From Hydrogenoanaerobacterium saccharovorans (GTDB taxonomy: Bacteria; Bacillota; Clostridia; Oscillospirales; Ruminococcaceae), in contig NZ_RKRD01000001.1 of NCBI RefSeq assembly GCF_003814745.1, positions 806,001 through 870,000 on the forward strand: a DNA stretch of 64,000 nucleotides. The letters run 5' to 3'. This document shows, in pieces, positions 50,709 to 59,443 of this stretch. Each line of letters begins with the position of its first letter. The first letter of the stretch is position 1. Under the pieces are notes generated by a model, which did not search any database, was not told the origin of the DNA, and saw only the letters and a list, made by a program, of their open reading frames with translations. A program made the translations under genes and the position numbers.

Positions 50709-50738
50709 GAGACGGCTTGTATGCCGTCTCTTTTTTAT
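50709..50738 (+). terminator. Terminator of the rsmD-coaD operon
   Basis: GAGACGGC-TTGTAT-GCCGTCTC perfect stem-loop followed by TTTTTT. Confidence 0.92.
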
Positions 50739-50867
50739 TTTGTATGACGTTGTCGATTGAAATGAAGAAATCTTTGGTTTTTATAGCTGTTTGTGCATGT
50801 TTTGTTAAAAGCTGTTGGAATCCGCATCAAATGCCGAAAAAAGGGGTTGAAAAAGAAAATATAATCA

Positions 50868-50896
50868 TTGCATTTATGAAAAAATATCGTTATAAT
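50868..50896 (+). promoter_or_regulatory. Promoter of the mraZ-dcw cluster
   Basis: TTGCAT (50868-50873), 17 bases, TATAAT (50891-50896). Confidence 0.75.
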
Positions 50897-50903
50897 AAAA
50901 CTA

Positions 50904-50929
50904 TGGTGGTGCAAAGTGGGGCGAAGTGG
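50904..50929 (+). promoter_or_regulatory. Candidate MraZ operator (three 10-bp-phased GTGG repeats)
   Basis: TGGTGG (50904), AAGTGG (50914) and AAGTGG (50924) recur exactly every 10 bases just after the -10. A further AAAGTG lies at 50943. MraZ is known to bind direct repeats of this kind near its own promoter and repress the cluster. Confidence 0.7.
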
Positions 50930-50966
50930 TTTATAAACCCTCAAAGTGAAAGGCAGGTGGCGGAAA

Positions 50967-51386
50967 ATGCTAATCGGCGAATATGCTCACAGCTTAGATG
51001 CGAAGGGCCGCGTCAATTTTCCTGCCAAAATGCGCGAACACTTGGGGGAACACTTTATTCTTACCAAAGGCCTTGACGGCTGCCTGTTTGTTTATGCAAT
51101 GGATGAATGGGGAAGACTGGAAGAGAAGATTAAAGCGCTGCCCATGAGCAAAGCAAGAACGTTGCAGCGTTTTTTATTCTCGGGTGCTGTCGATGTTGAA
51201 CTTGATAAACAAGGCAGAATTGTGATACCGCCTAATCTGCGCGATTATGCCGAGCTGAGCAAAGAGGTTATGATTATTGGTGCCTCTGTGCGAGCTGAGA
51301 TTTGGGACAAAGAAAAATGGCAGAAGAGCTGCGAGGAGCTGACCCCCGAAATGGTCGAACAGGCTATGGAGGAATTGGGTTTCTGA
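50967..51386 (+). CDS. mraZ: Transcriptional regulator MraZ
   Basis: 139-residue MraZ with two AbrB/SpoVT-like half-domains. Signatures are GEYAHSLDAKGRVNFPAKMRE and VELDKQGRIVIPPNLRDYA. It is a DNA-binding repressor of the division cluster that it heads. The start is ATG 50967 with AGGTGG, and longer upstream frames cover the operator. It is followed 16 bases later by rsmH, as in most bacteria. Confidence 0.96.
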   Translation: MLIGEYAHSLDAKGRVNFPAKMREHLGEHFILTKGLDGCLFVYAMDEWGRLEEKIKALPMSKARTLQRFLFSGAVDVELDKQGRIVIPPNLRDYAELSKEVMIIGASVRAEIWDKEKWQKSCEELTPEMVEQAMEELGF

Positions 51387-51402
51387 TTGGAAAGGATTGA
51401 CT

Positions 51403-52326
51403 ATGGAGTTTCATCATATTTCGGTCATGCTAAACGAATGCATCGAGGCATTGAACATTAAACCCGATGGCATTTATGTTGACGGTACGGCGGGCGGTGC
51501 AGGGCACTCCTCACACATAGCGGCAAAGCTTACCACCGGCAGATTGCTCGCATTAGATAAAGACCCCGATGCAGTCAGAACAGCAACCGAACGCCTTGCT
51601 GAATACTCTTGTGCTCAGGTAGTGCAAAGCGATTTTGCACAGCTGCCGCAGGTTCTCGATTCTCTCGGAATTGATAAAGTCGATGGGATTCTGCTGGATT
51701 TGGGAGTTTCGTCGCACCAATTGGATACCGCCGAGCGTGGGTTCTCTTACTTACAGGATGCAAAGCTCGATATGCGTATGAGTCAAAGCGGCGTTAGCGC
51801 CTATGATATTGTCAACACCTATTCCGCAGATGACTTGGCGCGGATTTTACGCGAGTTTGGTGAAGAAAAGTTTGCTTGGAAAATTGCACAGAACATTGTA
51901 AAAGACAGAGAAAAAGCACCGGTAGAAACAACGTTGCAGCTACTGGAGATTATCAAAAAATCGGTACCTGCTGCCGTTAAGCGCGAGGGAAACCCCGGAA
52001 AAAAAACATTTCAGGCAATCCGCATAGCGGTAAATGGAGAACTTGAAAGCTTATCTACCGCGCTAGACACCGCATTTGACCGTTTAAATACAGGCGGGCG
52101 TTTCGCCGTTATTACCTTTCATTCGTTAGAAGACCGGATGGTAAAACAAAAATTTGCGGCGTACACCAAAGGGTGCATCTGTCCGCCGGATTTCCCTATA
52201 TGTGTTTGCGGCAGAACGCCAAAAGGCAAGCTCACACCGCGCAAACCCATTGAGCCTACTGCCCAAGAATTAGAAGTAAACCGTCGCAGCAGAAGTGCAA
52301 GGTTAAGAGTTATTGAAAAATTGTAA
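51403..52326 (+). CDS. rsmH: 16S rRNA (cytosine-1402-N4)-methyltransferase
   Basis: 307-residue RsmH (MraW). The N-terminus has FHHISVMLNECIEALN, the SAM region DGTAGGAGHSSHIA, and the catalytic GILLDLGVSSHQLDTAERGFSY. The start is ATG 51403 behind GGAAAGGA, and the TTG at 51397 is too close. It acts on the same nucleotide as RsmI. Confidence 0.97.
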   Translation: MEFHHISVMLNECIEALNIKPDGIYVDGTAGGAGHSSHIAAKLTTGRLLALDKDPDAVRTATERLAEYSCAQVVQSDFAQLPQVLDSLGIDKVDGILLDLGVSSHQLDTAERGFSYLQDAKLDMRMSQSGVSAYDIVNTYSADDLARILREFGEEKFAWKIAQNIVKDREKAPVETTLQLLEIIKKSVPAAVKREGNPGKKTFQAIRIAVNGELESLSTALDTAFDRLNTGGRFAVITFHSLEDRMVKQKFAAYTKGCICPPDFPICVCGRTPKGKLTPRKPIEPTAQELEVNRRSRSARLRVIEKL

Positions 52327-52387
52327 TTAAAATAAATAAATAAAAAAAGATGTTAAACTGTTTTTAAATAAAGGGAGGACGAACAAA

Positions 52388-52867
52388 ATGGCTGTATCAC
52401 AAAACAATACCTCGGCATATGATCTTTCGCTGTTTGAAGAACGCAAAGAACGGCGTACAATCAAAGTCATTAAAAACAACAATCCAACACCCAGCCTTTT
52501 GTTCGGCTTATCCCCCGCAACAGTGCTGTTTACTGCAATTATTGTTGTTGCAATTACTTCACTGTTTATTTATAACAATGTGGTACTTACCGAAATTGGT
52601 GCACAAATTAACTCCGTTGCGGCTGAAGCCGCCGATTTGGAAAGCGAGCATGTGCGGCTACAGGCCTCGCTTGAAAATAAATTGTCTGTTAAAAATATTG
52701 AAACAAGCGCTGAAAATTCTATGGGGCTTGTTAAGATGGACAGAAGTCAGATCGAATACATTAATTTGGCACCAAATGACGTCGTTGAGGTAGCAGAGCA
52801 AGATTTGGCGAATGGGAACCTGGTAGAGAAGGTTATAGCCAAAATAAAGGAATACCTTAACAAGTAG
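52388..52867 (+). CDS. ftsL: FtsL-like cell division protein
   Basis: 159-residue bitopic protein. A cytosolic tail (1-38) is followed by one membrane helix (about 42-60, TVLFTAIIVVAITSLFIYNNVVL). The extracytoplasmic coiled coil follows (65-100, INSVAAEAADLESEHVRLQA). Sequence identity to FtsL is always low; the call rests on topology and position between rsmH and pbp2. It would complex with FtsQ/DivIB (at the window end) and FtsB/DivIC. Confidence 0.85.
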   Translation: MAVSQNNTSAYDLSLFEERKERRTIKVIKNNNPTPSLLFGLSPATVLFTAIIVVAITSLFIYNNVVLTEIGAQINSVAAEAADLESEHVRLQASLENKLSVKNIETSAENSMGLVKMDRSQIEYINLAPNDVVEVAEQDLANGNLVEKVIAKIKEYLNK

Positions 52868-52892
52868 GAAAATAAGTATGGAGTGGATCCTA

Positions 52893-52933
52893 AAAGAGTT
52901 AAGGATGTTATATTCTTGACTCTTTGCTTTTTT
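52893..52933 (+). terminator. Terminator-like attenuator between ftsL and pbp2
   Basis: A 13-bp stem (AAAGAGTTAAGGA, 52893-52905, with TTCTTGACTCTTT, 52913-52925) is followed by GC and six T. Two smaller hairpins follow: GCGGAC/GTCCGC (about 52934-52948) and GGTCGA/TCGACC (52953-52980), the latter just upstream of the pbp2 SD. No promoter was found after the hairpin. Confidence 0.75.
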
Positions 52934-52998
52934 GCGGACAAAGTCCGCCATAGGTCGAGTAAAACAGACAGGATTCGACCACGGAAAGGGGATATGAT

Positions 52999-55359
52999 AT
53001 GGCGGTTACAGGACCAAGTTCAAAAATGAAGCGTCGGATGATGGTTTGTATGGCTATACTGTGCGTGGTAGGCACTTTGGGTTTGATTGTTCGTTTATTT
53101 ACCTTGCAAGTGGTAGATGCAAAACAATACCAGCGCAATGCCGCAAAACAGCAGCTGCGTGAGGCAGATATCAGCCCCAAGCGCGGGACGATTTACGACC
53201 GCAATATGAAAACGCTTGCAAAAAGTGCCACAGCATGGACCGTTGTGTTATCCCCATCCGATATTCGCGATAAAAAAGATAAGGACGGCAAGATTGTACG
53301 TTCGGCTGACGAACTCCGCAATACCATAGCCGACGGTCTTTCTGAGATTTTAGAAGTAAACAAAGATAAGATTATCGAGAAATCCCACCGCAATACGTAT
53401 TATGAAATTATTAAAACAAGGGTAGAACGCCCTGTTGCCGACGAGGTAATTGCATTTGCATCCGAAAACAACATTACATGCATCAGCCTAGAAGAAGACA
53501 ACAAACGCTACTATCCTTACGGAAGTTTGGCATCTACTGTGCTTGGCTTTACAGGCAGTGAAAACCACGGTGCCTATGGGCTGGAAGCAAAATACGATGA
53601 TGTGCTCAGCGGTACACCGGGGCGAGTAGTTTCGGCAAAGAATGCATGGGGTACCGATATGCCTTTTAAATACGAAAAGATGTATGATGCTACCGACGGT
53701 AACAGCATTGTACTTACCATTGATGAGAGCATTCAGCACTTTGTTGAAAAACATCTTGAAACCGCCGTGAAAGAACATAATGTCCAGGCGCGCGCTACTG
53801 CAATTGTAATAGATGTTAAAACCGGGGAAATTCTGGCTATGGCAACGAAAAACGATTTTGACCCCAATTCGCCCTATACAATAGGAGACATCAACATTGC
53901 AGCAAAACTGGAATTAGCAAAATCAGGCGACAAAGAAGCTGCAAAAGCGCTTTTGGATAAAGTTGAAAATGTGAATAAACGCAAAGAACTTGAAGCAATG
54001 ATTAACAGCGGGGAGGATTTTTATAACGACCTGCTGCAACAGATGCAATACGACCAGTGGAGAAACAAAGCGATTTCAGACCCATATGAGCCGGGTTCGG
54101 TATTTAAGCTCATCACTGCTGCATCGGCTTTGGAGGAAGGTGCGGTTAACCCAAAAACGTTCTCTTACACGTGCAAGGGTTCGATACAAATTGCAAATAA
54201 GCGAATCAGCTGTTGGAAGACAGCCGGCCATGGTACGCAAGATTTTACCCATATTATGATGAACTCCTGCAACCCCGGCTTCATTACGGTTGGTCAAATG
54301 CTGGGTGTTGAAAAATTTGTAAAATATCGTCAAGCATTTGGTTTGCAGGATAAAACCAGCATCGACCTACCCGGCGAAGCGGGTAACGTAGGGTTATATC
54401 ATGAAATCAGCTTAATGGGTACCAAATTGCCCAACGTTTATCTTGCATCCGAATCGTTTGGGCAAACCTTTAAGGTAACCCCCATTCAGCTGATTACAGC
54501 AATATCTGCAGTGGTAAACGGCGGTAATCTAATGCAGCCACACCTTGTAAAACAAATTATAGATTCTGACGGCAACATTATAAAAAACATAGAGCCTACG
54601 GTTAAACGTCAAGTAATTTCTGCCGAAACGAGCAATACTGTTGCTTTAATGGCAGAAAACGTTGTAACCAAAGGCTCGGGTAAAAATGCTTACATACCGG
54701 GTTACCGTGTAGGCGGAAAAACCGGTACTTCAGAGAAATTGGATAAAACAAACGAACAGGGTGCTGTTGATAAACGTATCTCGTCGTTTCTTGGTTTTGC
54801 ACCGGCAAACGATCCGCAAGTTGCTTGCCTGCTGATGCTTGACGAACCATTTATGCATAACCCATATGGTTCGGTAATTGCAGCACCGGTGGTGGGTGCA
54901 ATATTAAGCGAAACTCTGCCATACCTTGGTGTAGAGCCCCAGTATACCGATGAAGAACTTGCAAAAATTGATATTAAGGTCCCCGATGTTATAGGTAAAG
55001 GTACTATGGATGCACAGGGCAGTTTGCGCCCGATCGGGTTAAATTACGAAGTGATAGGGGAAGGTTCAACCGTTATTAAACAAACTCCGCGCGCAATGAC
55101 TTCGGTACCCAAGGGCAGCAAAGTTTTGCTTTATACCGATACCGAAAGCCTAAGTAAACTTGCAACCGTGCCCAATGTAATTGGTATGACGGCGCAGCAG
55201 GCAAATGTAGCATTAACCGATGCAGGGCTGAACATTAAAATCTCCGGTGCTACCGAAGGCGTAAACACAGCAACAAAGCAAAGTGAATTAGCGGGTGCAC
55301 AGGTAGAACCCGGTACGGTGATAAACGTCCAATTTATCAGCAAAGATACATCAGATTAA
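52999..55359 (+). CDS. Class B penicillin-binding protein with PASTA domains (FtsI/SpoVD type)
   Basis: 786-residue peptidoglycan transpeptidase. An N-terminal membrane anchor (about 15-35) is followed by the PBP dimerisation domain (about 60-220). The transpeptidase domain has S367 in GSVFK, the SxN motif in MNSCN and the KTGT motif in GKTGTSE. Two C-terminal PASTA domains (about 655-785) follow, typical of SpoVD and Firmicute PBP2. In sporulating Clostridia the dcw copy is often called SpoVD. I cannot tell division from sporulation specificity by sequence. Confidence 0.93.
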   Translation: MAVTGPSSKMKRRMMVCMAILCVVGTLGLIVRLFTLQVVDAKQYQRNAAKQQLREADISPKRGTIYDRNMKTLAKSATAWTVVLSPSDIRDKKDKDGKIVRSADELRNTIADGLSEILEVNKDKIIEKSHRNTYYEIIKTRVERPVADEVIAFASENNITCISLEEDNKRYYPYGSLASTVLGFTGSENHGAYGLEAKYDDVLSGTPGRVVSAKNAWGTDMPFKYEKMYDATDGNSIVLTIDESIQHFVEKHLETAVKEHNVQARATAIVIDVKTGEILAMATKNDFDPNSPYTIGDINIAAKLELAKSGDKEAAKALLDKVENVNKRKELEAMINSGEDFYNDLLQQMQYDQWRNKAISDPYEPGSVFKLITAASALEEGAVNPKTFSYTCKGSIQIANKRISCWKTAGHGTQDFTHIMMNSCNPGFITVGQMLGVEKFVKYRQAFGLQDKTSIDLPGEAGNVGLYHEISLMGTKLPNVYLASESFGQTFKVTPIQLITAISAVVNGGNLMQPHLVKQIIDSDGNIIKNIEPTVKRQVISAETSNTVALMAENVVTKGSGKNAYIPGYRVGGKTGTSEKLDKTNEQGAVDKRISSFLGFAPANDPQVACLLMLDEPFMHNPYGSVIAAPVVGAILSETLPYLGVEPQYTDEELAKIDIKVPDVIGKGTMDAQGSLRPIGLNYEVIGEGSTVIKQTPRAMTSVPKGSKVLLYTDTESLSKLATVPNVIGMTAQQANVALTDAGLNIKISGATEGVNTATKQSELAGAQVEPGTVINVQFISKDTSD

Positions 55360-55493
55360 AGACAAATAAATAAAATATACCAGAACGAGTGAACAAGATT
55401 TGATAACAAGTAATTTGTACTTGCGGCAAAGCAAGCAATGCGTAAGCTTTGCCTTGGTGAAAGCGGGTGTATTCCCGCAGAGGGGGTAACGAA

Positions 55494-56933
55494 ATGAAGC
55501 TTTATGAGCTTTTAAAAGAGATTGAATGTGAAAATAAAATAAAGGATTGTGAAATCTCTAAGGTTACCTGCGACAATCGCGAAGTGATACCGGCATCTGT
55601 TTTTGTATGTGTAAAAGGTTTAAAGTTTGACGGGCACACGGTGGCACAGCAGGCGTTGGACGCAGGTGCGGCAGCAGTGGTCTGCGAGCGCGACTTGGGA
55701 TTGAAAGAGCAGATTTTGGTGCCCAATTCACGTGAAGCGTATGCAATTATGTGCGGCAACTTCTATGGCAATCCATCCCATCATATGAAGTTGATAGGCA
55801 TTACAGGCACAAACGGCAAAACAACTATTACGTACCTGATAAAGCATGTACTTGAAAGTGCCGGCAAACACGTGGGGCTGATCGGCACCATCCACAACGA
55901 AATTGGTGATATGGATGTGCCTGCCACGCATACCACACCCGACCCGGCAGAGTTGCATGTTCTGTTTTCGCGTATGCTGAAAGCGGGCTGTGAGTATGTG
56001 GTAATGGAGGTATCTTCCCACGCCCTTGACCAACATCGTTTGGCAGGTTGCCGCTTTGCTGTAGGGGTGTTTACCAATCTTACGCAAGACCATCTGGATT
56101 ACCACGGCACGATGGAGAATTACTACGAAGCCAAAAAACGATTATTCTCTATGTGCGAAACCGCAGTCATCAACATCGACGATTCTTACGGCAGACGGCT
56201 GTTGGATGAAATCAATTGCAAAACCCTTACCTTTTCTACCGACAGTGACAGCGCTGATTTTACAGCAAAAAACATCATCCCGTCGGCTACCCAAACACGT
56301 TTTGCTTTGGTAGGCGATAGCTTGATTGGCAGAGTAAAATTCTGCATGCCGGGCAAATACTCTATCTCTAATGCGTTAGCAGCAGGGGTTGCTTCTCTTG
56401 CGGCAGGTATTTCTTTTGATAATGCAATCATTGGGCTTAACAGCTGTACGGGCGTTGTTGGCAGAACAGAAGTTTTGGATACCCATACCGATTTTACTGT
56501 TATACGCGATTACGCGCACACTCCCGATGGGCTGGAGAAAGTCATCTCTGCTGTTAAGGAGTTTGCAAAGGGGAGAGTAATCACGCTGTTTGGCTGTGCG
56601 GGCAACCGAGACCGTACCAAACGCCCCAAAATGGCAGAGATTGTATCACGGCTATCCGATTTTGTTATCCTCACATCCGATAACCCGCGCAATGAAGACC
56701 CGCTTCAAATCATTGACGATGCAAAACCGGGATTACTGGAACATGATACGCCGTACGAAATCTTCCCCGACCGTTATGAGGCAATTGAGTGGGCGCTCGA
56801 TTTTGCCAAAGCAGGCGACATTCTTCTGCTTTGCGGCAAAGGGCACGAGGATTATCAGGTGCTGCATTTTGGTACCATCTGTTTTGATGAAAAAGAAATT
56901 GTTTTAAGACTGCTAAAAGAAAAGCAAAAGTAA
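55494..56933 (+). CDS. murE: UDP-MurNAc-L-Ala-D-Glu:meso-DAP ligase
   Basis: 479-residue Mur ligase adding the third stem-peptide residue. The P-loop GITGTNGKTTITYL is central. The substrate motif reads SDNPRNEDP. DNPR is the signature of meso-diaminopimelate specificity, so this organism probably has DAP-type peptidoglycan. The start is ATG 55494 behind AGAGGGGG, with a GCGGG/CCCGC hairpin (55463-55478) abutting the SD and a GGCAAAGC/GCTTTGCC hairpin upstream in the 134-base spacer. Confidence 0.96.
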   Translation: MKLYELLKEIECENKIKDCEISKVTCDNREVIPASVFVCVKGLKFDGHTVAQQALDAGAAAVVCERDLGLKEQILVPNSREAYAIMCGNFYGNPSHHMKLIGITGTNGKTTITYLIKHVLESAGKHVGLIGTIHNEIGDMDVPATHTTPDPAELHVLFSRMLKAGCEYVVMEVSSHALDQHRLAGCRFAVGVFTNLTQDHLDYHGTMENYYEAKKRLFSMCETAVINIDDSYGRRLLDEINCKTLTFSTDSDSADFTAKNIIPSATQTRFALVGDSLIGRVKFCMPGKYSISNALAAGVASLAAGISFDNAIIGLNSCTGVVGRTEVLDTHTDFTVIRDYAHTPDGLEKVISAVKEFAKGRVITLFGCAGNRDRTKRPKMAEIVSRLSDFVILTSDNPRNEDPLQIIDDAKPGLLEHDTPYEIFPDRYEAIEWALDFAKAGDILLLCGKGHEDYQVLHFGTICFDEKEIVLRLLKEKQK

Positions 56934-56954
56934 AAACACCGGGAGGATACCCCA

Positions 56955-58322
56955 ATGGATATAAAACTATCGCTTTCCGCAATTTGCGAGGTTGTATGCG
57001 CGGATAAAAAACTGTTCGGCGATGTCAATTACATTACAACCGATTCCCGCGATATTCGTCCGGGTTGTCTTTTTGTTGCACTGCGCGGCGAAAATTTTGA
57101 CGGACACAATTTTATTGGCAATGCCTTGTTACAAGGGGCACAGTATGCAATTGCAGAGGTAAAAGGCGATTACCCAAAAGACAGGGTGCTTTATGTGGGC
57201 AGTACCGAAAAAGCTCTGCGCCGCATTGCTGCGCTGTATCGGGCACAGCTTACAACAAAAATTGTAGCGGTAACAGGCAGTGTCGGCAAAACTTCTACAC
57301 GTGATATGACTGCGGCAGTTTTATCGGCAGGGTATAAAACGATTAAAACCGAGGGTAATCTCAACAATCAAATCGGTGTGCCCAAAACCGTACTTGGGAT
57401 AGAAAGCACCCATCAGGCGGCTGTGGTGGAGATGGGAATGTCAGGGTTTGGCGAAATTGAAGAACTATCACTTTGTGCACGGCCAGATGCTGCCATCATC
57501 ACGAACATCGGAGTATCTCATATTTTAAAACTTGGCAGCCGTGAGGGGATTTTTAGAGCCAAAACAGAAATTACAGCAGGCTTAAAAGCAGGTGCACCGC
57601 TTATTTTAAACGGCGACGATGATTTGCTTATTACTTACCGCAATTCCCGTTTCAATATTGTTTACTTTGGCATAGATAACCCCGCTTGCGAGGTACGTGC
57701 CCAAGATATTATAAGCAACGACCATACAACTAGTTTTACAATTATATACAACAGCAGAAGTATTCCCGCTGTAATCCCCACAATGGGGAGGCACAATGTG
57801 CTAAACGCTTTGGCGGGCTTTACAGCGGGCGTGCTTCTCGGTGTAGAGCCCGAATCGGCGGCGAAGGCTCTGGCAGAATTTGCTCCGACAGGTATGCGCC
57901 AAAAAATTGTAGACTGTGGCGGGATTACCATTGTGGAAGATTGCTACAATGCCAGCCCCGATTCCTTTGTAGCCGCACTGAATACCCTAAAGGACAGAAG
58001 TTGCACAGGCAGGCGGATTTTAGTAGCAGCCGATATGCTGGAACTGGGCGCGATTTCGAGCAAGGCGCATTACAACGTGGGTATTTTGGCGGGTAAGCTT
58101 GGCATAGATGCTGTATACGCATACGGCGAGATGTCGAAGCATACCATAATAGGAGCGGAAGACAGCGGTGTTTGTGATGCAAAATATTTCGATAGCAAAC
58201 GTAAGCTGGCAAGTTATTTGATTGCCAACGCAAATAAAGGCGATATTTTATGGTTTAAAGCGAGCCGCGGCATGAAGCTTGAGGACGTTATTCAGACAGT
58301 ATATGAGGAGCGTAGAAAATAA
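56955..58322 (+). CDS. murF: UDP-MurNAc-tripeptide:D-Ala-D-Ala ligase
   Basis: 455-residue MurF, which adds D-Ala-D-Ala. ATP-binding VTGSVGKTSTRDM is clear, and the EGNLNNQIGVP and VEMGMSGFGEIEEL stretches are diagnostic. The C-terminal domain has VEDCYNASPDSF. It follows murE by 21 bases with SD GGGAGG and is followed by mraY after one base. Length is typical. Confidence 0.97.
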   Translation: MDIKLSLSAICEVVCADKKLFGDVNYITTDSRDIRPGCLFVALRGENFDGHNFIGNALLQGAQYAIAEVKGDYPKDRVLYVGSTEKALRRIAALYRAQLTTKIVAVTGSVGKTSTRDMTAAVLSAGYKTIKTEGNLNNQIGVPKTVLGIESTHQAAVVEMGMSGFGEIEELSLCARPDAAIITNIGVSHILKLGSREGIFRAKTEITAGLKAGAPLILNGDDDLLITYRNSRFNIVYFGIDNPACEVRAQDIISNDHTTSFTIIYNSRSIPAVIPTMGRHNVLNALAGFTAGVLLGVEPESAAKALAEFAPTGMRQKIVDCGGITIVEDCYNASPDSFVAALNTLKDRSCTGRRILVAADMLELGAISSKAHYNVGILAGKLGIDAVYAYGEMSKHTIIGAEDSGVCDAKYFDSKRKLASYLIANANKGDILWFKASRGMKLEDVIQTVYEERRK

Positions 58323-58323
58323 C

Positions 58324-59334
58324 ATGAATACATTCGTAATTATTCTTACGGCAGTGCTTGCATTTGCCATTACAGCAATTTTGGGCATTTGGTTTGTACC
58401 TTTTTTGCATAAGGTAAAATACGGTCAGCCCATTAACGATATTGGCCCTACATGGCATAAAAATAAACAGGGTACACCTACTATGGGGGGCATTCTGTTT
58501 ATCATTGGTATTTTGGTTGCAGTAACAGTTGGTTATATCGTATACAATTTTCAAAGTGAAAATATCCTTGTGCATACCTACGAGATGAATGTTATTCGGC
58601 TTTTCTCGGGGCTTGTTATGGCTCTTGCATTTGGCTTTATGGGTTTTATAGACGATTACATTAAAGTAGTGCGCAAACGCAATTTGGGGCTTACCGCCCT
58701 GCAAAAAATTATCTTGCAAACACTTATTTCCGGGGCTTATTTGGCAACACTGTATGTAAAAGGCGATACCTCCACCATTATTGTTTTGCCATTCTTTGGT
58801 CAGCTTAATCTTGGTGTTTTATATTACCCTGTTATGATGCTGTTTATTATATTTATGGTAAATGCGGTCAATCTCACCGATGGCATCGACGGGCTTGCGG
58901 CATCGGTAACCTTTGTGGTTTCTGCTTGCTTTATGCTGATAGCAGGTATGCTTGCATTCAACGAAATGAACATTCTTGCAACCGCAGTTGCCGGTGCTAT
59001 GATTGGTTACCTTGTTTGGAACTTTCACCCCGCAAAGGTGTTTATGGGTGATACCGGTTCCATGTTCCTCGGCGGCCTCGTAGTTGCCATGGGTTACGGT
59101 GTGGGGCTGCCTGCATTTCTCATCCCCATTGGCATAGTATATATTTGCGAGGCGGGCTCGGTAGTGCTGCAGGTGGCAAGCTTTAAACTTACCGGCAAGC
59201 GCATATTCAAAATGAGCCCTATCCACCATCATTTTGAAATGTCGGGCTTCAGCGAGGTGCGTATTGTTGCATTATTTTCGCTTGTTGCAGCAGTTGGATG
59301 CATTCTCTCCGTTTTGGCGGTGCAAAGACTGTAA
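58324..59334 (+). CDS. mraY: Phospho-MurNAc-pentapeptide transferase
   Basis: 336-residue polytopic membrane enzyme that makes lipid I from UDP-MurNAc-pentapeptide and undecaprenyl phosphate. Ten membrane segments are expected. The active-site motifs are FIDDYIKV, NLTDGIDGLAAS and the HHHFE box (PIHHHFEMSGF). GTPTMGGILF is near the N-terminus. The start is ATG 58324 behind GAGGAG. murD, expected next, is absent. Confidence 0.97.
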   Translation: MNTFVIILTAVLAFAITAILGIWFVPFLHKVKYGQPINDIGPTWHKNKQGTPTMGGILFIIGILVAVTVGYIVYNFQSENILVHTYEMNVIRLFSGLVMALAFGFMGFIDDYIKVVRKRNLGLTALQKIILQTLISGAYLATLYVKGDTSTIIVLPFFGQLNLGVLYYPVMMLFIIFMVNAVNLTDGIDGLAASVTFVVSACFMLIAGMLAFNEMNILATAVAGAMIGYLVWNFHPAKVFMGDTGSMFLGGLVVAMGYGVGLPAFLIPIGIVYICEAGSVVLQVASFKLTGKRIFKMSPIHHHFEMSGFSEVRIVALFSLVAAVGCILSVLAVQRL

Positions 59335-59443
59335 CTGTAAATAAAACATTACAGCTCTGCTCTCTTCTGTTAAACAGAGGGCAGAGCGTTGGCTGCCGAG
59401 CCTGTGTGGTGCACGGCTGACGATAGATAGAAAGGATGATATT

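Noticed and set aside
50717..51076. 119-codon frame across the mraZ promoter
   Set aside because: It crosses the promoter, operator and mraZ start, and has no SD or domain.
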